From: Caulobacter sp. Root1455
GTDB taxonomy: Bacteria > Pseudomonadota > Alphaproteobacteria > Caulobacterales > Caulobacteraceae
Reading direction: 5' to 3'
DNA: 64,000 bases
Assembly: GCF_001426905.1 (NCBI RefSeq)
Contig: NZ_LMFQ01000006.1
Location: 739 to 64,738 of the forward strand
A model generated the notes under the pieces. That model saw only the letters and a list, made by a program, of their open reading frames with translations. It did no database searches and was not told where the DNA came from. The translations under genes were made by a program, and so were the position numbers. This document shows, one piece after another, positions 46,910 to 55,937 of this stretch. Every line of letters begins with the position of its first letter. The first letter of the stretch is position 1.

Positions 46910-47805
46910 TATTCGGCGATCCCGTTCAGGCGCTTGGCGGCGCTGACGGTGTTGGCCAGCAGCATGGCGATGGTCATCGGCCCCACGCCGCCCGGCACCG
47001 GCGTGATGGCGCCGGCCACGGCCTTGGCTTCCTCGAAGTCGACATCGCCGACCAGGCGGGTCTTGCCGGCGGCGGCGGCGACCGGGTCGCGAGAGGGGAA
47101 TCGGGTGATGCCGACGTCGATGACCGTGGCGCCCGGCTTGATCCAGTCGCCCTTGACCATCTCGGCCCGACCGACGGCCGCCACCAGGATGTCGGCCTCG
47201 CGGCAGATGGCCGGCAGGTCCTTGGAGCGGGAGTGGGCGATGGTCACGGTGCAGTCGGCGGCCAGCAGCAGCTGGGCCATCGGCTTGCCCATCAGGTTGG
47301 AGCGGCCGATCACCACCGCCCGCTTGCCGGTCAGGTCGCCGACCACGTCCTTGAGCAGCACCATGCAGCCGGCCGGGGTGCACGAGGTCAGGGCCGGCAG
47401 GCCGCTGGCCAGGCGCCCGGCGTTGGTCACCGTCAGGCCGTCGACGTCCTTGTCGGGCGAGATCGCCGCGACGATGGCCGCCTGGCTCATGTGATCGGGG
47501 ACCGGGAACTGCACCAGGATCCCGTGGATGGCCGGATCGTCGTTCAGGCGCTCGACCAGCGACAGCAGCTCGGACTGCGACGTCTCGGCCGGCAGGCGGT
47601 GGGTCTCGGAATGCATGCCGGCGGCCAGGGTCTGCTCGCCCTTGCTGCGCACATAGACCTGGCTGGCCGGGTCCTCGCCGACCAGCACGACGGCCAGGCC
47701 CGGCGTCAGACCGTGCTGGGCCTTCAGGCCGGCGACCTCGGCGGCGACCCGCTCGCGCAGCTGGGCCGCGAAGGCCTTGCCGTCGATGATTCTGGCTTGC
47801 GACAT
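46909..47805 (-). CDS. folD: Methylenetetrahydrofolate dehydrogenase / methenyl-THF cyclohydrolase
   Basis: The 298-residue protein shows the FolD motifs [36 protein letters not shown]-like region [28 protein letters not shown] and [16 protein letters not shown]. It interconverts one-carbon tetrahydrofolates using NADP. ATG 47805 gives the usual length; the frame continuing to 47976 lacks conservation. It heads a folD-cytochrome-flavoprotein unit; the divergent crtY gene starts 190 bp away. Confidence 0.95.
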   Translation of the reverse strand: MSQARIIDGKAFAAQLRERVAAEVAGLKAQHGLTPGLAVVLVGEDPASQVYVRSKGEQTLAAGMHSETHRLPAETSQSELLSLVERLNDDPAIHGILVQFPVPDHMSQAAIVAAISPDKDVDGLTVTNAGRLASGLPALTSCTPAGCMVLLKDVVGDLTGKRAVVIGRSNLMGKPMAQLLLAADCTVTIAHSRSKDLPAICREADILVAAVGRAEMVKGDWIKPGATVIDVGITRFPSRDPVAAAAGKTRLVGDVDFEEAKAVAGAITPVPGGVGPMTIAMLLANTVSAAKRLNGIAE

Positions 47806-47994
47806 CGGCGTCTCCCGTTTGGCCGTGGGTAGAGCTTTTCCAGTTCGGATGGAACATCCCAACTGGGCAAAAAAAGCTCGAAGGAAAAAACTGGAGCGCG
47901 TCGCGCTCCGGGCCCCTCCCCCGCCCGCACGCAATATGTGCGGTCGCGCGTCAGAAGTCGCTTGGGCTTCGCCCAATCATGCTAGAGCCGAAGC

Positions 47995-49182
47995 ATGGTC
48001 TCCGCGTCCTCGACCCAGCGCGCCGACGTCGTCCTGGTGGGCGGCGGTCTGGCCAACGGCCTGATCGCCCTGCGGCTGAAAAGCCTGCGGCCGCGCCTGC
48101 GCGTGATCCTGCTGGAACAGGGCCCGACCATCGGCGGCGAGCACACCTGGTGCCACTTCGCCACCGACGTCGACGCGGTCGAGGCCGGCTGGCTGCGGCC
48201 GCTGATCGTCCATCGCTGGTCGGGCTACGAGGTCCGCTTTCCCGGGCACGGCCGCCAGCTCCCGACCGACTATCTGGCCATCACCTCCCAGCGCCTGCAC
48301 CAGGTGGTCAGCGCCGCCCTGGGGGCCGACGCCTGGCTGGGCGCCACGGTGTCGGACGTCAATCCGCACCAGGTGACCCTGGCCGACGGCCGGACGATCG
48401 CGGCGGGCGCGGTGATCGACGGCCGGGGTCCGCGCAAAAGCCGCAGCCTGGCCCTGGGCTACCAGAAGTTCGTCGGCCAGGGCGTGCGCCTGACCGCGCC
48501 CCACGGCCTGACCCGGCCGATCATCATGGACGCCACGGTCTCGCAAGAGGACGGCTACCGCTTCGTCTATGTCCTGCCGCTGGACGCCACGCGGCTGCTG
48601 ATCGAGGACACCCGCTACAGCGACGGCCCGGCCCTGGACCGGCCCGCCCTGCGCCGCGCCATTTCCGCCTACGCCAAGGCCCAGGGCTGGAGCATCGCCA
48701 AGGTCGAGCGCGAGGAGGACGGCGTCCTGCCGATCGCCCTGGGCGGCGACATCGACGCCTACTGGCGCGAGGCCCGTCCGCACATCGCCGAGGTGGGCCT
48801 GCGCGCCGCCCTGTTCCAGCCGACCACCGGCTATTCCCTGCCCGACGCCGCGCGCCTGGCCGAGATGGTGGCCGCCCTGCCCCGGATCACCAGCGCCAGC
48901 GTCCGCGCCTGTGTCGAAGCCCAGTCCAAGACCGTCTGGCGGCGGCGGCGCTTCCTGCGGCTGCTGAACCGCATGCTGTTCCGCGCCTGCGCGCCGCAGG
49001 ACCGCTACAAGGTGCTGGAGCGCTTCTACCGCCTGTCGCCCGGCCTGATCCAACGCTTCTACGCCGCGCGCCTGACCAAGTGGGACAAGATCCGGCTCCT
49101 GATCGGCAAGCCGCCGGTGCCGATCCCGGCGGCCATCAGATGCATCGGCGAAAACTCGGTGTTCGGAGGAAAAGACGCATGA
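47995..49182 (+). CDS. crtY: Lycopene beta-cyclase
   Basis: The 395-residue protein has the N-terminal dinucleotide-binding motif VVLVGGGLANGLIALRL, then GPTIGGEHTWCHF, typical of bacterial CrtY, and later DGRGP, FVYVLPLDATRLLIEDTRYS and TTGYSLPDA. It makes beta-carotene from lycopene at the membrane. It is the first gene of crtY-crtI-crtB; its stop overlaps the crtI start (ATGA). Confidence 0.92.
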   Translation: MVSASSTQRADVVLVGGGLANGLIALRLKSLRPRLRVILLEQGPTIGGEHTWCHFATDVDAVEAGWLRPLIVHRWSGYEVRFPGHGRQLPTDYLAITSQRLHQVVSAALGADAWLGATVSDVNPHQVTLADGRTIAAGAVIDGRGPRKSRSLALGYQKFVGQGVRLTAPHGLTRPIIMDATVSQEDGYRFVYVLPLDATRLLIEDTRYSDGPALDRPALRRAISAYAKAQGWSIAKVEREEDGVLPIALGGDIDAYWREARPHIAEVGLRAALFQPTTGYSLPDAARLAEMVAALPRITSASVRACVEAQSKTVWRRRRFLRLLNRMLFRACAPQDRYKVLERFYRLSPGLIQRFYAARLTKWDKIRLLIGKPPVPIPAAIRCIGENSVFGGKDA

Positions 49183-50696
49183 CGACGACGCCGAAGGCCC
49201 TGGGGAAGCCGAAAGCCGCCGTCATCGGCGCGGGATTTGGCGGGCTGGCCCTGGCCGTCCGCCTGCAGTCCTCGGGCTTTGAGGTCACCGTCTTCGAGGG
49301 CCGCGAGAAGCCGGGCGGCCGGGCCTATGTCTGGCATGACGAGGGCTTCACCTTCGACGCCGGCCCGACCGTGGTCACCGATCCCGACTGCCTGAAAGAG
49401 CTGTTCGCGCTCTCGGGCCGCAAGATCGAGGACTATGTCGAGCTGCTGCCGGTCGATCCGTTCTATCGCCTGGTCTGGGAGGACGGTGACGTCTTCGACT
49501 ACGCCAACGACCAGGAGAAGCTCGACGCCCAGATCGCCGCCCGCAACCCGGCCGACGTCGAGGGCTATCGCCGTTTCCACGCCTATTCTGAAGAGCTGTA
49601 CCAGAAGGGCTATGTCGAGCTGGGCGCCGTGCCGTTCCTCGACTTCGGCAGCATGATCGCCTCGGCCCCGGCCCTGATGAAGCTGCAGGCCTGGCGCAGC
49701 GTCTATGACAAGGTCGCCGGCTTCGTGAAGGACGAGCACGTGCGTCAGGCGCTGTCGTTCCACAGCCTGCTGGTCGGCGGCAGCCCGTTCGCCACCTCGT
49801 CGATCTACGCCCTGATCCACGCCCTGGAGCGGCGCGGCGGCGTCTGGTTCCCGCGCGGCGGCACCCACGCCCTGATCCGGGCCCTGGTGAAGCTGCTGGA
49901 GGACCTGGGCGGCTCGATCCACCTTGGCGCACCGATCCAGAAGATCGTCACCAAGGCCGGCCGCGTCACCGGCGTGATCCGCGCCGACGGCCAGTTCGAG
50001 GCCTTCGACACCGTCGCCTCCAACGCCGACGTCATGCACACCTACAAGGCGCTGCTGGCGGACGACCCCAGGGGCAGGAAGGTCGGCAAGGCCCTGGAGG
50101 CCAAGCGCTGGAGCCCGTCGCTGTTCGTGGTCTATTTCGGACTGAAGACCACCCATCCCGAAATCCGCCACCACACCATCTGCTTCGGCAATCGCTATCG
50201 TGAGCTGATCGGCGAGATCTACGGCAAGGACGGCCTGGCCGACGACTTCTCGCTGTACCTGCACCATCCCACCGCCAGCGACCCGGCCATGGCGCCCGAG
50301 GGCTGCTCGGCCTTCTACGCCCTGTCGCCGGTGCCCAACCTGAAGACGGCCGATATCGACTGGTCGGTCGAGGGACCCAAGTATCGCGACAAGATCCTGG
50401 CCTACCTGGAAAAGCACTACATTTCAGGGCTTTCAGCCGACCTCGTCACCAGCCGCTTCATCACTCCGGACGATTTCGTGAGCGACCTCAACGCCTGGAA
50501 GGGCGCGGCCTTCTCGCTGGAGCCGATCCTGACCCAGAGCGCCTTCTTCCGCACCCACAACCGCGACGACGTGATCCCCAACCTGTATTTCGTCGGGGCC
50601 GGGACGCATCCGGGCGCGGGCATCCCGGGCGTCGTCGGCTCGGCCAAGGCCACGGCGGGGCTGATGATCGACGACTACGCGACCGTCCCCGCATGA
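49179..50696 (+). CDS. crtI: Phytoene desaturase
   Basis: The 505-residue FAD protein has AAVIGAGFGGLALAVRLQ at residues 14-31, EGREKPGGRAYVWHDEGFTF, and the C-terminal CrtI signature FVGAGTHPGAGIPGV. It converts phytoene to lycopene. A ribosome site GGAGGAAAAG precedes the ATG, which lies in the crtY stop. The crtB start overlaps its end by 4 bases. Confidence 0.95.
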   Translation: MTTTPKALGKPKAAVIGAGFGGLALAVRLQSSGFEVTVFEGREKPGGRAYVWHDEGFTFDAGPTVVTDPDCLKELFALSGRKIEDYVELLPVDPFYRLVWEDGDVFDYANDQEKLDAQIAARNPADVEGYRRFHAYSEELYQKGYVELGAVPFLDFGSMIASAPALMKLQAWRSVYDKVAGFVKDEHVRQALSFHSLLVGGSPFATSSIYALIHALERRGGVWFPRGGTHALIRALVKLLEDLGGSIHLGAPIQKIVTKAGRVTGVIRADGQFEAFDTVASNADVMHTYKALLADDPRGRKVGKALEAKRWSPSLFVVYFGLKTTHPEIRHHTICFGNRYRELIGEIYGKDGLADDFSLYLHHPTASDPAMAPEGCSAFYALSPVPNLKTADIDWSVEGPKYRDKILAYLEKHYISGLSADLVTSRFITPDDFVSDLNAWKGAAFSLEPILTQSAFFRTHNRDDVIPNLYFVGAGTHPGAGIPGVVGSAKATAGLMIDDYATVPA

Positions 50697-51622
50697 GCGA
50701 CCTGGAGGCCCAGAGCCGCGAGGCGATCCAGAAGGGCAGCAAGAGCTTCGCGGCCGCCGCCGCCCTGTTCGACGCCCAGACGCGGGCCGACGCCGAGATG
50801 CTGTACGCCTGGTGCCGCCATTGCGACGACGTGATCGACGGCCAGACCCTGGGCCACGGCATGAGCCCGGTGGCCGACGCCCCGGCCCGGCTGGAGACGC
50901 TCTACGCCCAGACCCGCGCGGCCATGGCGGGCCAGACCCCGACCGACCCGGTGTTCGCCGCCTTCCAGACCGTGGCCCTGCGCCGGGGGATTCCCGAACG
51001 CTACGCCCTGGACATGATCGACGGCTTCGCCATGGACGTGGCGGGCCGGCGCTACGCCACGCTCGACGAACTGCTGGAATACTGCTGGGGCGTGGCCGGG
51101 GTGGTCGGCACGATGATGGCCCTGGTGATGGGCGTGAAACCGACCGCCCTGTCCACCCTGCGCCGCGCCCAGGACCTGGGCCTGGCCTTCCAGCTGACCA
51201 ACATCGCCCGCGACATCGTCGAGGACGCCCGGAACGGCCGGATCTACGTGCCTGGCGACTGGCTGGCCGAACTGGGCGTGCCGCAGGACGCGGTCGCCGA
51301 TCCTGCCCACCGGACCGCCGTGGCGGTGCTCGCCAAACGTCTCGTCGACGCCGCCGAGCCCTACTACGCCTCGGCCCGCTGGGGCCTGCGCGACCTGCCG
51401 CTGCGCTGCGCCTGGGCGATCGGCGCGGCGCGCGGCGTCTATCGCCAGATCGGGCTCGACGTGGTCAAGGCCGGCGACGAGGCCTGGGACGAGCGGGTCG
51501 TCGTCAGTGGGCGGATGAAGGTCTGGCGGGCTCTTGAAGGCGGCGTCCTGGCGCTGCGCTCGGCGACGCTGGATCGGTGGGGCCCGGCGCCGGAGAGGCC
51601 GGCCATGTGGTCACGTATCTAA
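50693..51622 (+). CDS. crtB: Phytoene synthase
   Basis: The 309-residue protein has the two trans-isoprenyl motifs of squalene/phytoene synthases: YAWCRHCDDVIDG near 39-51 and LTNIARDIVEDARNGRIYVP near 173-192. It joins two GGPP molecules into phytoene. A BIME-like repeat begins directly after the TAA stop. Confidence 0.95.
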   Translation: MSDLEAQSREAIQKGSKSFAAAAALFDAQTRADAEMLYAWCRHCDDVIDGQTLGHGMSPVADAPARLETLYAQTRAAMAGQTPTDPVFAAFQTVALRRGIPERYALDMIDGFAMDVAGRRYATLDELLEYCWGVAGVVGTMMALVMGVKPTALSTLRRAQDLGLAFQLTNIARDIVEDARNGRIYVPGDWLAELGVPQDAVADPAHRTAVAVLAKRLVDAAEPYYASARWGLRDLPLRCAWAIGAARGVYRQIGLDVVKAGDEAWDERVVVSGRMKVWRALEGGVLALRSATLDRWGPAPERPAMWSRI

Positions 51623-51766
51623 AGGCCCTCCCCCTGTGGGGGAGGCGATCGCGAAGCGATCGGTGGGGGGAGTTTTAGGATCAAGAGATCGATGAACGGG
51701 CCGCCTGCCGATCACTCCCCCCTCCGTCGCCCTTTGGGCGACACCTCCCCCACAGGGGGAGGGCCT
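51623..51766. repeat. BIME-like element, family A, abutting the crtB stop
   Basis: AGGCCCTCCCCCTGTGGGGG and its inverse ending GGGCCT form the outer arms. The spacer holds GGATC, GATCGATGAACGGGCCGCC and CCGATCAC, as in the elements at 15219 and (reversed) 25555. It lies between convergent units and may end crtB transcription. Confidence 0.8.
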
Positions 51767-51777
51767 AAGAGGCCGCC

Positions 51778-52236
51778 CTACTTCAGCACCCCCCGCCGCG
51801 TCATCCACCACGCGTACCAGATGAAGAACGCCAGCAGCCCGGCGATGACGGCGCTCGTCACGGCCATCTGCTGGCCCATGATCTTGCCGCCGTCCGTCAG
51901 GACGTAGGTGTAGGCCACGCTCAGCAGGAAGGCCGCCAGCGACACGGCCAGGACCGGCCAGGCCAGCTTGTTGCGCAGCAGGATCAGCACCGACCCCAGG
52001 AACGCCCCGAACACCCCCACGGCCCAGTCCAGCGTCATCCAGGCCGGCATCTGATGGTAGTGCTCGATCTGGGCCGGCGTCATGCCCGCGCTGGCCATGT
52101 AGGCCGCGCCCTGCGTCATGCTCATCACGAAGTCGAAGACGCCGATGGCGTTGAACAGCACGGCGACGACGCCGACCAGCCAAAGGTGCCAAGGCGTCCT
52201 GATCCGCGCCCCGTTCATCGTGCTTACGCCGGTCAT
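51778..52236 (-). CDS. Four-helix integral membrane protein in the carotenoid cluster
   Basis: The 152-residue protein has four hydrophobic segments at about residues 16-37, 66-88, 91-113 and 123-144, with AGMTPAQIEHYHQMPAWMTL in the periplasmic or cytoplasmic loop between the first two. The family is common in Caulobacter-like and Sphingomonas-like bacteria but has no defined role known to me. GGGGAGGT lies 5 bases before ATG 52236; a GTG at 52239 is also possible. It is downstream of crtZ in the same direction (37-base gap). Confidence 0.75.
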   Translation of the reverse strand: MTGVSTMNGARIRTPWHLWLVGVVAVLFNAIGVFDFVMSMTQGAAYMASAGMTPAQIEHYHQMPAWMTLDWAVGVFGAFLGSVLILLRNKLAWPVLAVSLAAFLLSVAYTYVLTDGGKIMGQQMAVTSAVIAGLLAFFIWYAWWMTRRGVLK

Positions 52237-52273
52237 CACAACCTCCCCATAACCACCGACGGGCTGATTGTTC

Positions 52274-52756
52274 CTACAGAAGCGCCCCGTCGCCGCCCCT
52301 GTCCCTGAGTTTGGCCTTCAGTTCCCGCACCGGCCGCGCCAGCAGGAAGCCGAACGACACCGCGCCGTCCTTGGTGTGCACCGCATGGTGGATCCGATGG
52401 GCCTGGATCAGCTGCCGCCAGTAGCGCGACCGTCCCAGCGGGACCTTGAACCGCTGGTGCACCATGCCGTCGTGGAACATGAAATAGATCGCGCCATAGG
52501 CCGTGATCCCCAGGCCGATCGGCAGCAGCCAGGGCACGCCGTGAACCCCGAAATAGATCGCCACGATGGCCGGCGCGGCGAACACCACCGCGAACAGGTC
52601 GTTCAGCTCGAACCGGCCGGCGCGCGGCTCGTGGTGCGAGCGGTGCCAGACCCACAGCCAGCCGTGCATCACGTAGCGGTGCATGACCCAGGCGAAGCCT
52701 TCCATGAAGGCCAGGGCCGCCAGGAACAGGGCCAGGTCGAGACCGAGGGTCGCCAT
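52274..52756 (-). CDS. crtZ: Beta-carotene 3-hydroxylase
   Basis: The 160-residue membrane protein has the histidine clusters of CrtZ: H26 and H31 (HRYVMH), H38, H41, H42 (HRSHHEP), a FMFHDGMVHQRF cluster, and HRIHHAVH. These residues bind two irons. It adds hydroxyl groups to beta-ionone rings, giving beta-cryptoxanthin and zeaxanthin. ATG 52756 starts 11 bases after the ABC permease stop. The longer frame up to 52840 overlaps that gene. Confidence 0.93.
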   Translation of the reverse strand: MATLGLDLALFLAALAFMEGFAWVMHRYVMHGWLWVWHRSHHEPRAGRFELNDLFAVVFAAPAIVAIYFGVHGVPWLLPIGLGITAYGAIYFMFHDGMVHQRFKVPLGRSRYWRQLIQAHRIHHAVHTKDGAVSFGFLLARPVRELKAKLRDRGGDGALL

Positions 52757-52767
52757 TGTCGTCCTGT

Positions 52768-53985
52768 TTATCGCCGGATCCGGCGCGCCAACACGTGCGC
52801 CAGGGCCAGGCCAAGCAGCCCGACGGCGGTCAGCACGCACCAGGCCTTATACACCGCCCCGATCCCGGCGTCGCGCCAGAGGATGGCCTGATAGGCCTCG
52901 ATGGTCCAGGCGTGCGGCGTGAACCAGCCCGCCGCCTGCAGCCACGGCGGCATCAGGAAGCGCGGCACCATGCTGCCGCCGACCGCCGCCAGGACCAGGA
53001 TCACGAAGGTCGACAGCATCTGGGCCTGGTCGCGCGTGCGGCACACCGAGACCAGCCCCAGGGCCACGCCCGCGGCGCAGGCCGACGCCGCCAGGGTGGT
53101 CGGCAGCCAGAGGGCCGCGTGCTGGACCACCGCCACGCCGTAGACGATCTGGGCGGTGGCGAAGATCAGCAGCGCCTGCACCACCCCTTGCCCGATCAGG
53201 AACAGGAACTTGCCGCTGACCACCGGGCCCATGCCCGCCGTGCCGGCCAGCAGGCGGTCGGCCACGCCCGTGCTCTGCTCGTCCATCAGGCCCAGCGCTC
53301 CCTGCATGGCCGAGAACAGGGCGAACAGGATCATCACGGCGCCGGCGTAGTAGGCGATCACCCCGCCGCCGGTCTTGGCGTTCTTGATCGCCTCGCGCTC
53401 GAAGAACCCGCCGTCGTCGTGGGTCGGGGTCTGGCGCATCAGGGCCGCGGCGCTGTCGGCGTTCTCGATCTGCTCGTCGGTGAAACCGCCCAGGGCGGGC
53501 TCCAGCTGGGTCACCGTGCGGCGCAGCGTGACATCCGGCAGCGCGTTCGCCAGCACCTGCTGCACCCGGGCCTGGGCCAGGGGCGCGGCGACGGCGCGGC
53601 TGGGATCGGCGACGATCAGGAACGGCTTGTCGGCCGAGGCCGGATCGGCCCGGATCACCAGGCCGGCGTCGGCCTGCCCGGCCTTGACCCGCCGGCGGAC
53701 CTCGTCGGCCGTCGGCGCCCTCTCCGCGCGAACCTCGGGCGAGGCGACCAGGGCCGCCATCAGTCGGCCGGAGTCCGGCGTGCGGGCCGTATCGGCCACC
53801 GCCAGCTTCAACTGGATGTCGTCGCCCGTCGTCCCGGCGAACACCGAGGAGAAGATCAGGAACACCAGCGGCGGCAGCAGGAAGGTCATCAGCAGGGCGC
53901 CGCGATCGCGCCAGAGGTCCAGCGCCATCACCCGAACCATGGCGGCGATCTTCCAGAGCGCCCCTCTCCCGAAATCGAGCGTCAC
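52768..53985 (-). CDS. ABC-2 type transporter permease
   Basis: The 405-residue protein has one N-terminal membrane segment (GALLMTFLLPPLVFLIFSSV), a long periplasmic domain (about residues 50-200) and five C-terminal membrane segments, with MLSTFVILVLAAVGGSMVPR in the fifth helix region. This is the YhhJ/NatB-like exporter topology. It starts at GTG 53985, overlapping the ATPase stop by 4 bases (GTGA). The substrate is unknown; location between crtE and crtZ is notable. Confidence 0.88.
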   Translation of the reverse strand: MTLDFGRGALWKIAAMVRVMALDLWRDRGALLMTFLLPPLVFLIFSSVFAGTTGDDIQLKLAVADTARTPDSGRLMAALVASPEVRAERAPTADEVRRRVKAGQADAGLVIRADPASADKPFLIVADPSRAVAAPLAQARVQQVLANALPDVTLRRTVTQLEPALGGFTDEQIENADSAAALMRQTPTHDDGGFFEREAIKNAKTGGGVIAYYAGAVMILFALFSAMQGALGLMDEQSTGVADRLLAGTAGMGPVVSGKFLFLIGQGVVQALLIFATAQIVYGVAVVQHAALWLPTTLAASACAAGVALGLVSVCRTRDQAQMLSTFVILVLAAVGGSMVPRFLMPPWLQAAGWFTPHAWTIEAYQAILWRDAGIGAVYKAWCVLTAVGLLGLALAHVLARRIRR

Positions 53986-54938
53986 GCCGCCAGCTTCCGA
54001 TCGGCCACCAGGGTGAACAGATTGGCCAGGGACGGCTCGCGCACCCGAACCTCGCGCGGCGTCAGCCCCGCCTCGCGCAGCCGCTTGTCCAGCCGGCCCG
54101 CCACCGCGTAGCCGTCGGCGTCCAGCCGCGTCCAGACCGTCGGCCGTCCCGTGCGCTCCAGCCCCTCGGCCGCAAGGCGGCTCTCGCCGGCGGCGTCGAT
54201 CTCCTCGGCCAGGTGGACCTGGATCTCCATCCGCTCGCCGAACGCTTCGGCGATCAGCGCCTTGGGCCGCCCCTCCAGCACCAGCTGGCCGTCTCGCAGG
54301 AAGCCGACGCGGTCGGCCAGGGCGCCGGCCTGGTCCAGGTCGTGGGTCGTCATCAGCACCGCCACGCCCAGGTCGCGCAGCCCCCGGATCACCGTGTCCA
54401 CCGCCTCGCGGGCGTCCAGATCCACTCCGACGGTCGGCTCGTCCAGGATCAGCAGGCTGGGCTCGTGGACGATGGCGGCGGCGATATTGGCCCGGCGCTT
54501 GTAGCCCCCGGACAGGTGTTTGACCGGCACATGGGCGCGGTCGACCGTGCGGGTCAGCTCCAAGGCCCGGCGGACGGCCGCCGCCAGGCCGGCGCGCGGC
54601 ACGTCGGCCAGGGCCGCGAAGGTCTCGATGTTCTCAGCCACCGTCAGGTTCGGATAGAGGGCGATCTCCTGGGGAACCAGGCCCAGACCGGCCCGCGCCG
54701 CCGGAACGCGGGCGGGATCGCGCCCCTTCAGCAGGACTGTCCCGCCGTCGGGCCGGATGCGGCCGCAGATCGCGCGGATCAGGGTGGTCTTGCCCGCGCC
54801 GTTCGGCCCCAGCAGGGCGTAGATCTCGCCCGGATGCAGCCTCAGATCGACGCCGCGCAGGGCGGGCTTGCCGCCATAGGCGTGGACCACGGCCGTCACG
54901 ACGACGACAGGGTCCGGCGAAACGGGTTCGGAGGTCAC
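53982..54938 (-). CDS. ABC transporter ATP-binding protein (exporter type)
   Basis: The 318-residue protein has Walker A GPNGAGKTT, Q-loop in LVPQEIALYPNLTVAENIE, signature LSGGYKRRANIAAA, and Walker B SLLILDEPTVGVD, then HDLDQAGALADRVGF. The domain after about residue 230 (ERMEIQVHLAEEID) is the C-terminal extension seen in drug/NatA-like exporters. The start GTG 54938 lies in the crtE stop (GTGA). The pair forms one exporter with the permease. The long frame to 55874 reads through crtE in another frame and is not real. Confidence 0.92.
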   Translation of the reverse strand: MTSEPVSPDPVVVVTAVVHAYGGKPALRGVDLRLHPGEIYALLGPNGAGKTTLIRAICGRIRPDGGTVLLKGRDPARVPAARAGLGLVPQEIALYPNLTVAENIETFAALADVPRAGLAAAVRRALELTRTVDRAHVPVKHLSGGYKRRANIAAAIVHEPSLLILDEPTVGVDLDAREAVDTVIRGLRDLGVAVLMTTHDLDQAGALADRVGFLRDGQLVLEGRPKALIAEAFGERMEIQVHLAEEIDAAGESRLAAEGLERTGRPTVWTRLDADGYAVAGRLDKRLREAGLTPREVRVREPSLANLFTLVADRKLAA

Positions 54939-55828
54939 GCCGCCGCCTTGCGCCGGGCGAAGAGGTCGCCGACATAGCGGCCCAGCAAGCCGCCGCAACC
55001 CGCCCGGGCCAGGGCGCCGGAGGCCTTGGCCAGGTGCTCCTCCATGACCTGGCGGGCGCCGGCCGGGCCCAGGGTGGAGACCACCGTGGCCATGGCCGCG
55101 TCCTTGCCGACGTCCTTGCCGGCCGCCTCGGTCGAGCCCTGGACGTCGATCAGGTCGTCGCGGATCTGGAAGGCCAGGCCGATATGGCGGGCGAAGACGC
55201 CCATCGCCTCGACCGCGTCGTCCGGCGCGTCGGCGACCCGCGCCCCGCCCTGGGCCGCGGCGACGATCAGCACGCCGGTCTTTTCGTGATTGAGGCGGTC
55301 CAGCGCGGCGGGGTCGCGCAGCTGGTCGCGGTCGAACAGGTCGCGGGCCTGGCCGGCGATCAGGCCCGAAAAGCCCACGGCCTGGGCCGCGCGGCCGGCC
55401 AGCTCGGCGCGCAACGACGCGGGCAGGCCCTCGTCGGCCGCGATCACCGCATAGGCCTGGTTCAGCAGGCCCACCCCGGCCAGGATCGCCGTGGCCTCGT
55501 CGAAGGCCCGATGGATGGTCGGCAAGCCCCGCCGCAGGCCCGCGTCGTCCATCGACGGCAGATCGTCGAAGATCAGCGAGGCGGCATGGATCATCTCGAA
55601 CGCGCAGCCCACGTCCAGCGCCGCGCCCTCGGGCGCGCCGAACTCGGCGGCGGCCAGCAGGGTCACCATCGGCCGGAAGCGCTTTCCGGGGGCCAGCAGC
55701 GAGTAACGCACCGCCTCGACCAGGCGGTCGGGCGCCGAGCCCACGGGCGGGGCCAGCTCGGCCAGCCGCCGGTCCACCCCGGCGCGCAGGGCCTCGACTC
55801 TCTGGAGAAAGGCGGCGTGGTCGTCCAT
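54935..55828 (-). CDS. crtE: Geranylgeranyl diphosphate synthase (polyprenyl synthetase)
   Basis: The 297-residue protein has the first Asp-rich motif DDLPSMDD at 88-95 and the second DDLID at 224-228, with LAPGKRFRPM near the start. The chain-length region is compatible with GGPP or FPP; the cluster position favours GGPP for CrtB. It is the first gene of the minus-strand unit crtE-ATPase-permease-crtZ-membrane protein and is coupled to the ATPase by a 4-base overlap. Confidence 0.88.
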   Translation of the reverse strand: MDDHAAFLQRVEALRAGVDRRLAELAPPVGSAPDRLVEAVRYSLLAPGKRFRPMVTLLAAAEFGAPEGAALDVGCAFEMIHAASLIFDDLPSMDDAGLRRGLPTIHRAFDEATAILAGVGLLNQAYAVIAADEGLPASLRAELAGRAAQAVGFSGLIAGQARDLFDRDQLRDPAALDRLNHEKTGVLIVAAAQGGARVADAPDDAVEAMGVFARHIGLAFQIRDDLIDVQGSTEAAGKDVGKDAAMATVVSTLGPAGARQVMEEHLAKASGALARAGCGGLLGRYVGDLFARRKAAA

Positions 55829-55937
55829 CTCGCGGGTCGCGACCGTTTGTCCACCCCGACGCGGGCGACCTCATTTGAAGGCGCCCTCGTCGGGCGTCAA
55901 CCTCGCCTGGAAAGCGAACGCGCCGCGAGAGCCTCGA

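Noticed and set aside
53982..55874. A 630-codon frame that could be read as a polyprenyl synthetase/ABC ATPase fusion
   Set aside because: The upstream part is crtE in the wrong frame; the ATPase has its own GTG start in the crtE stop.
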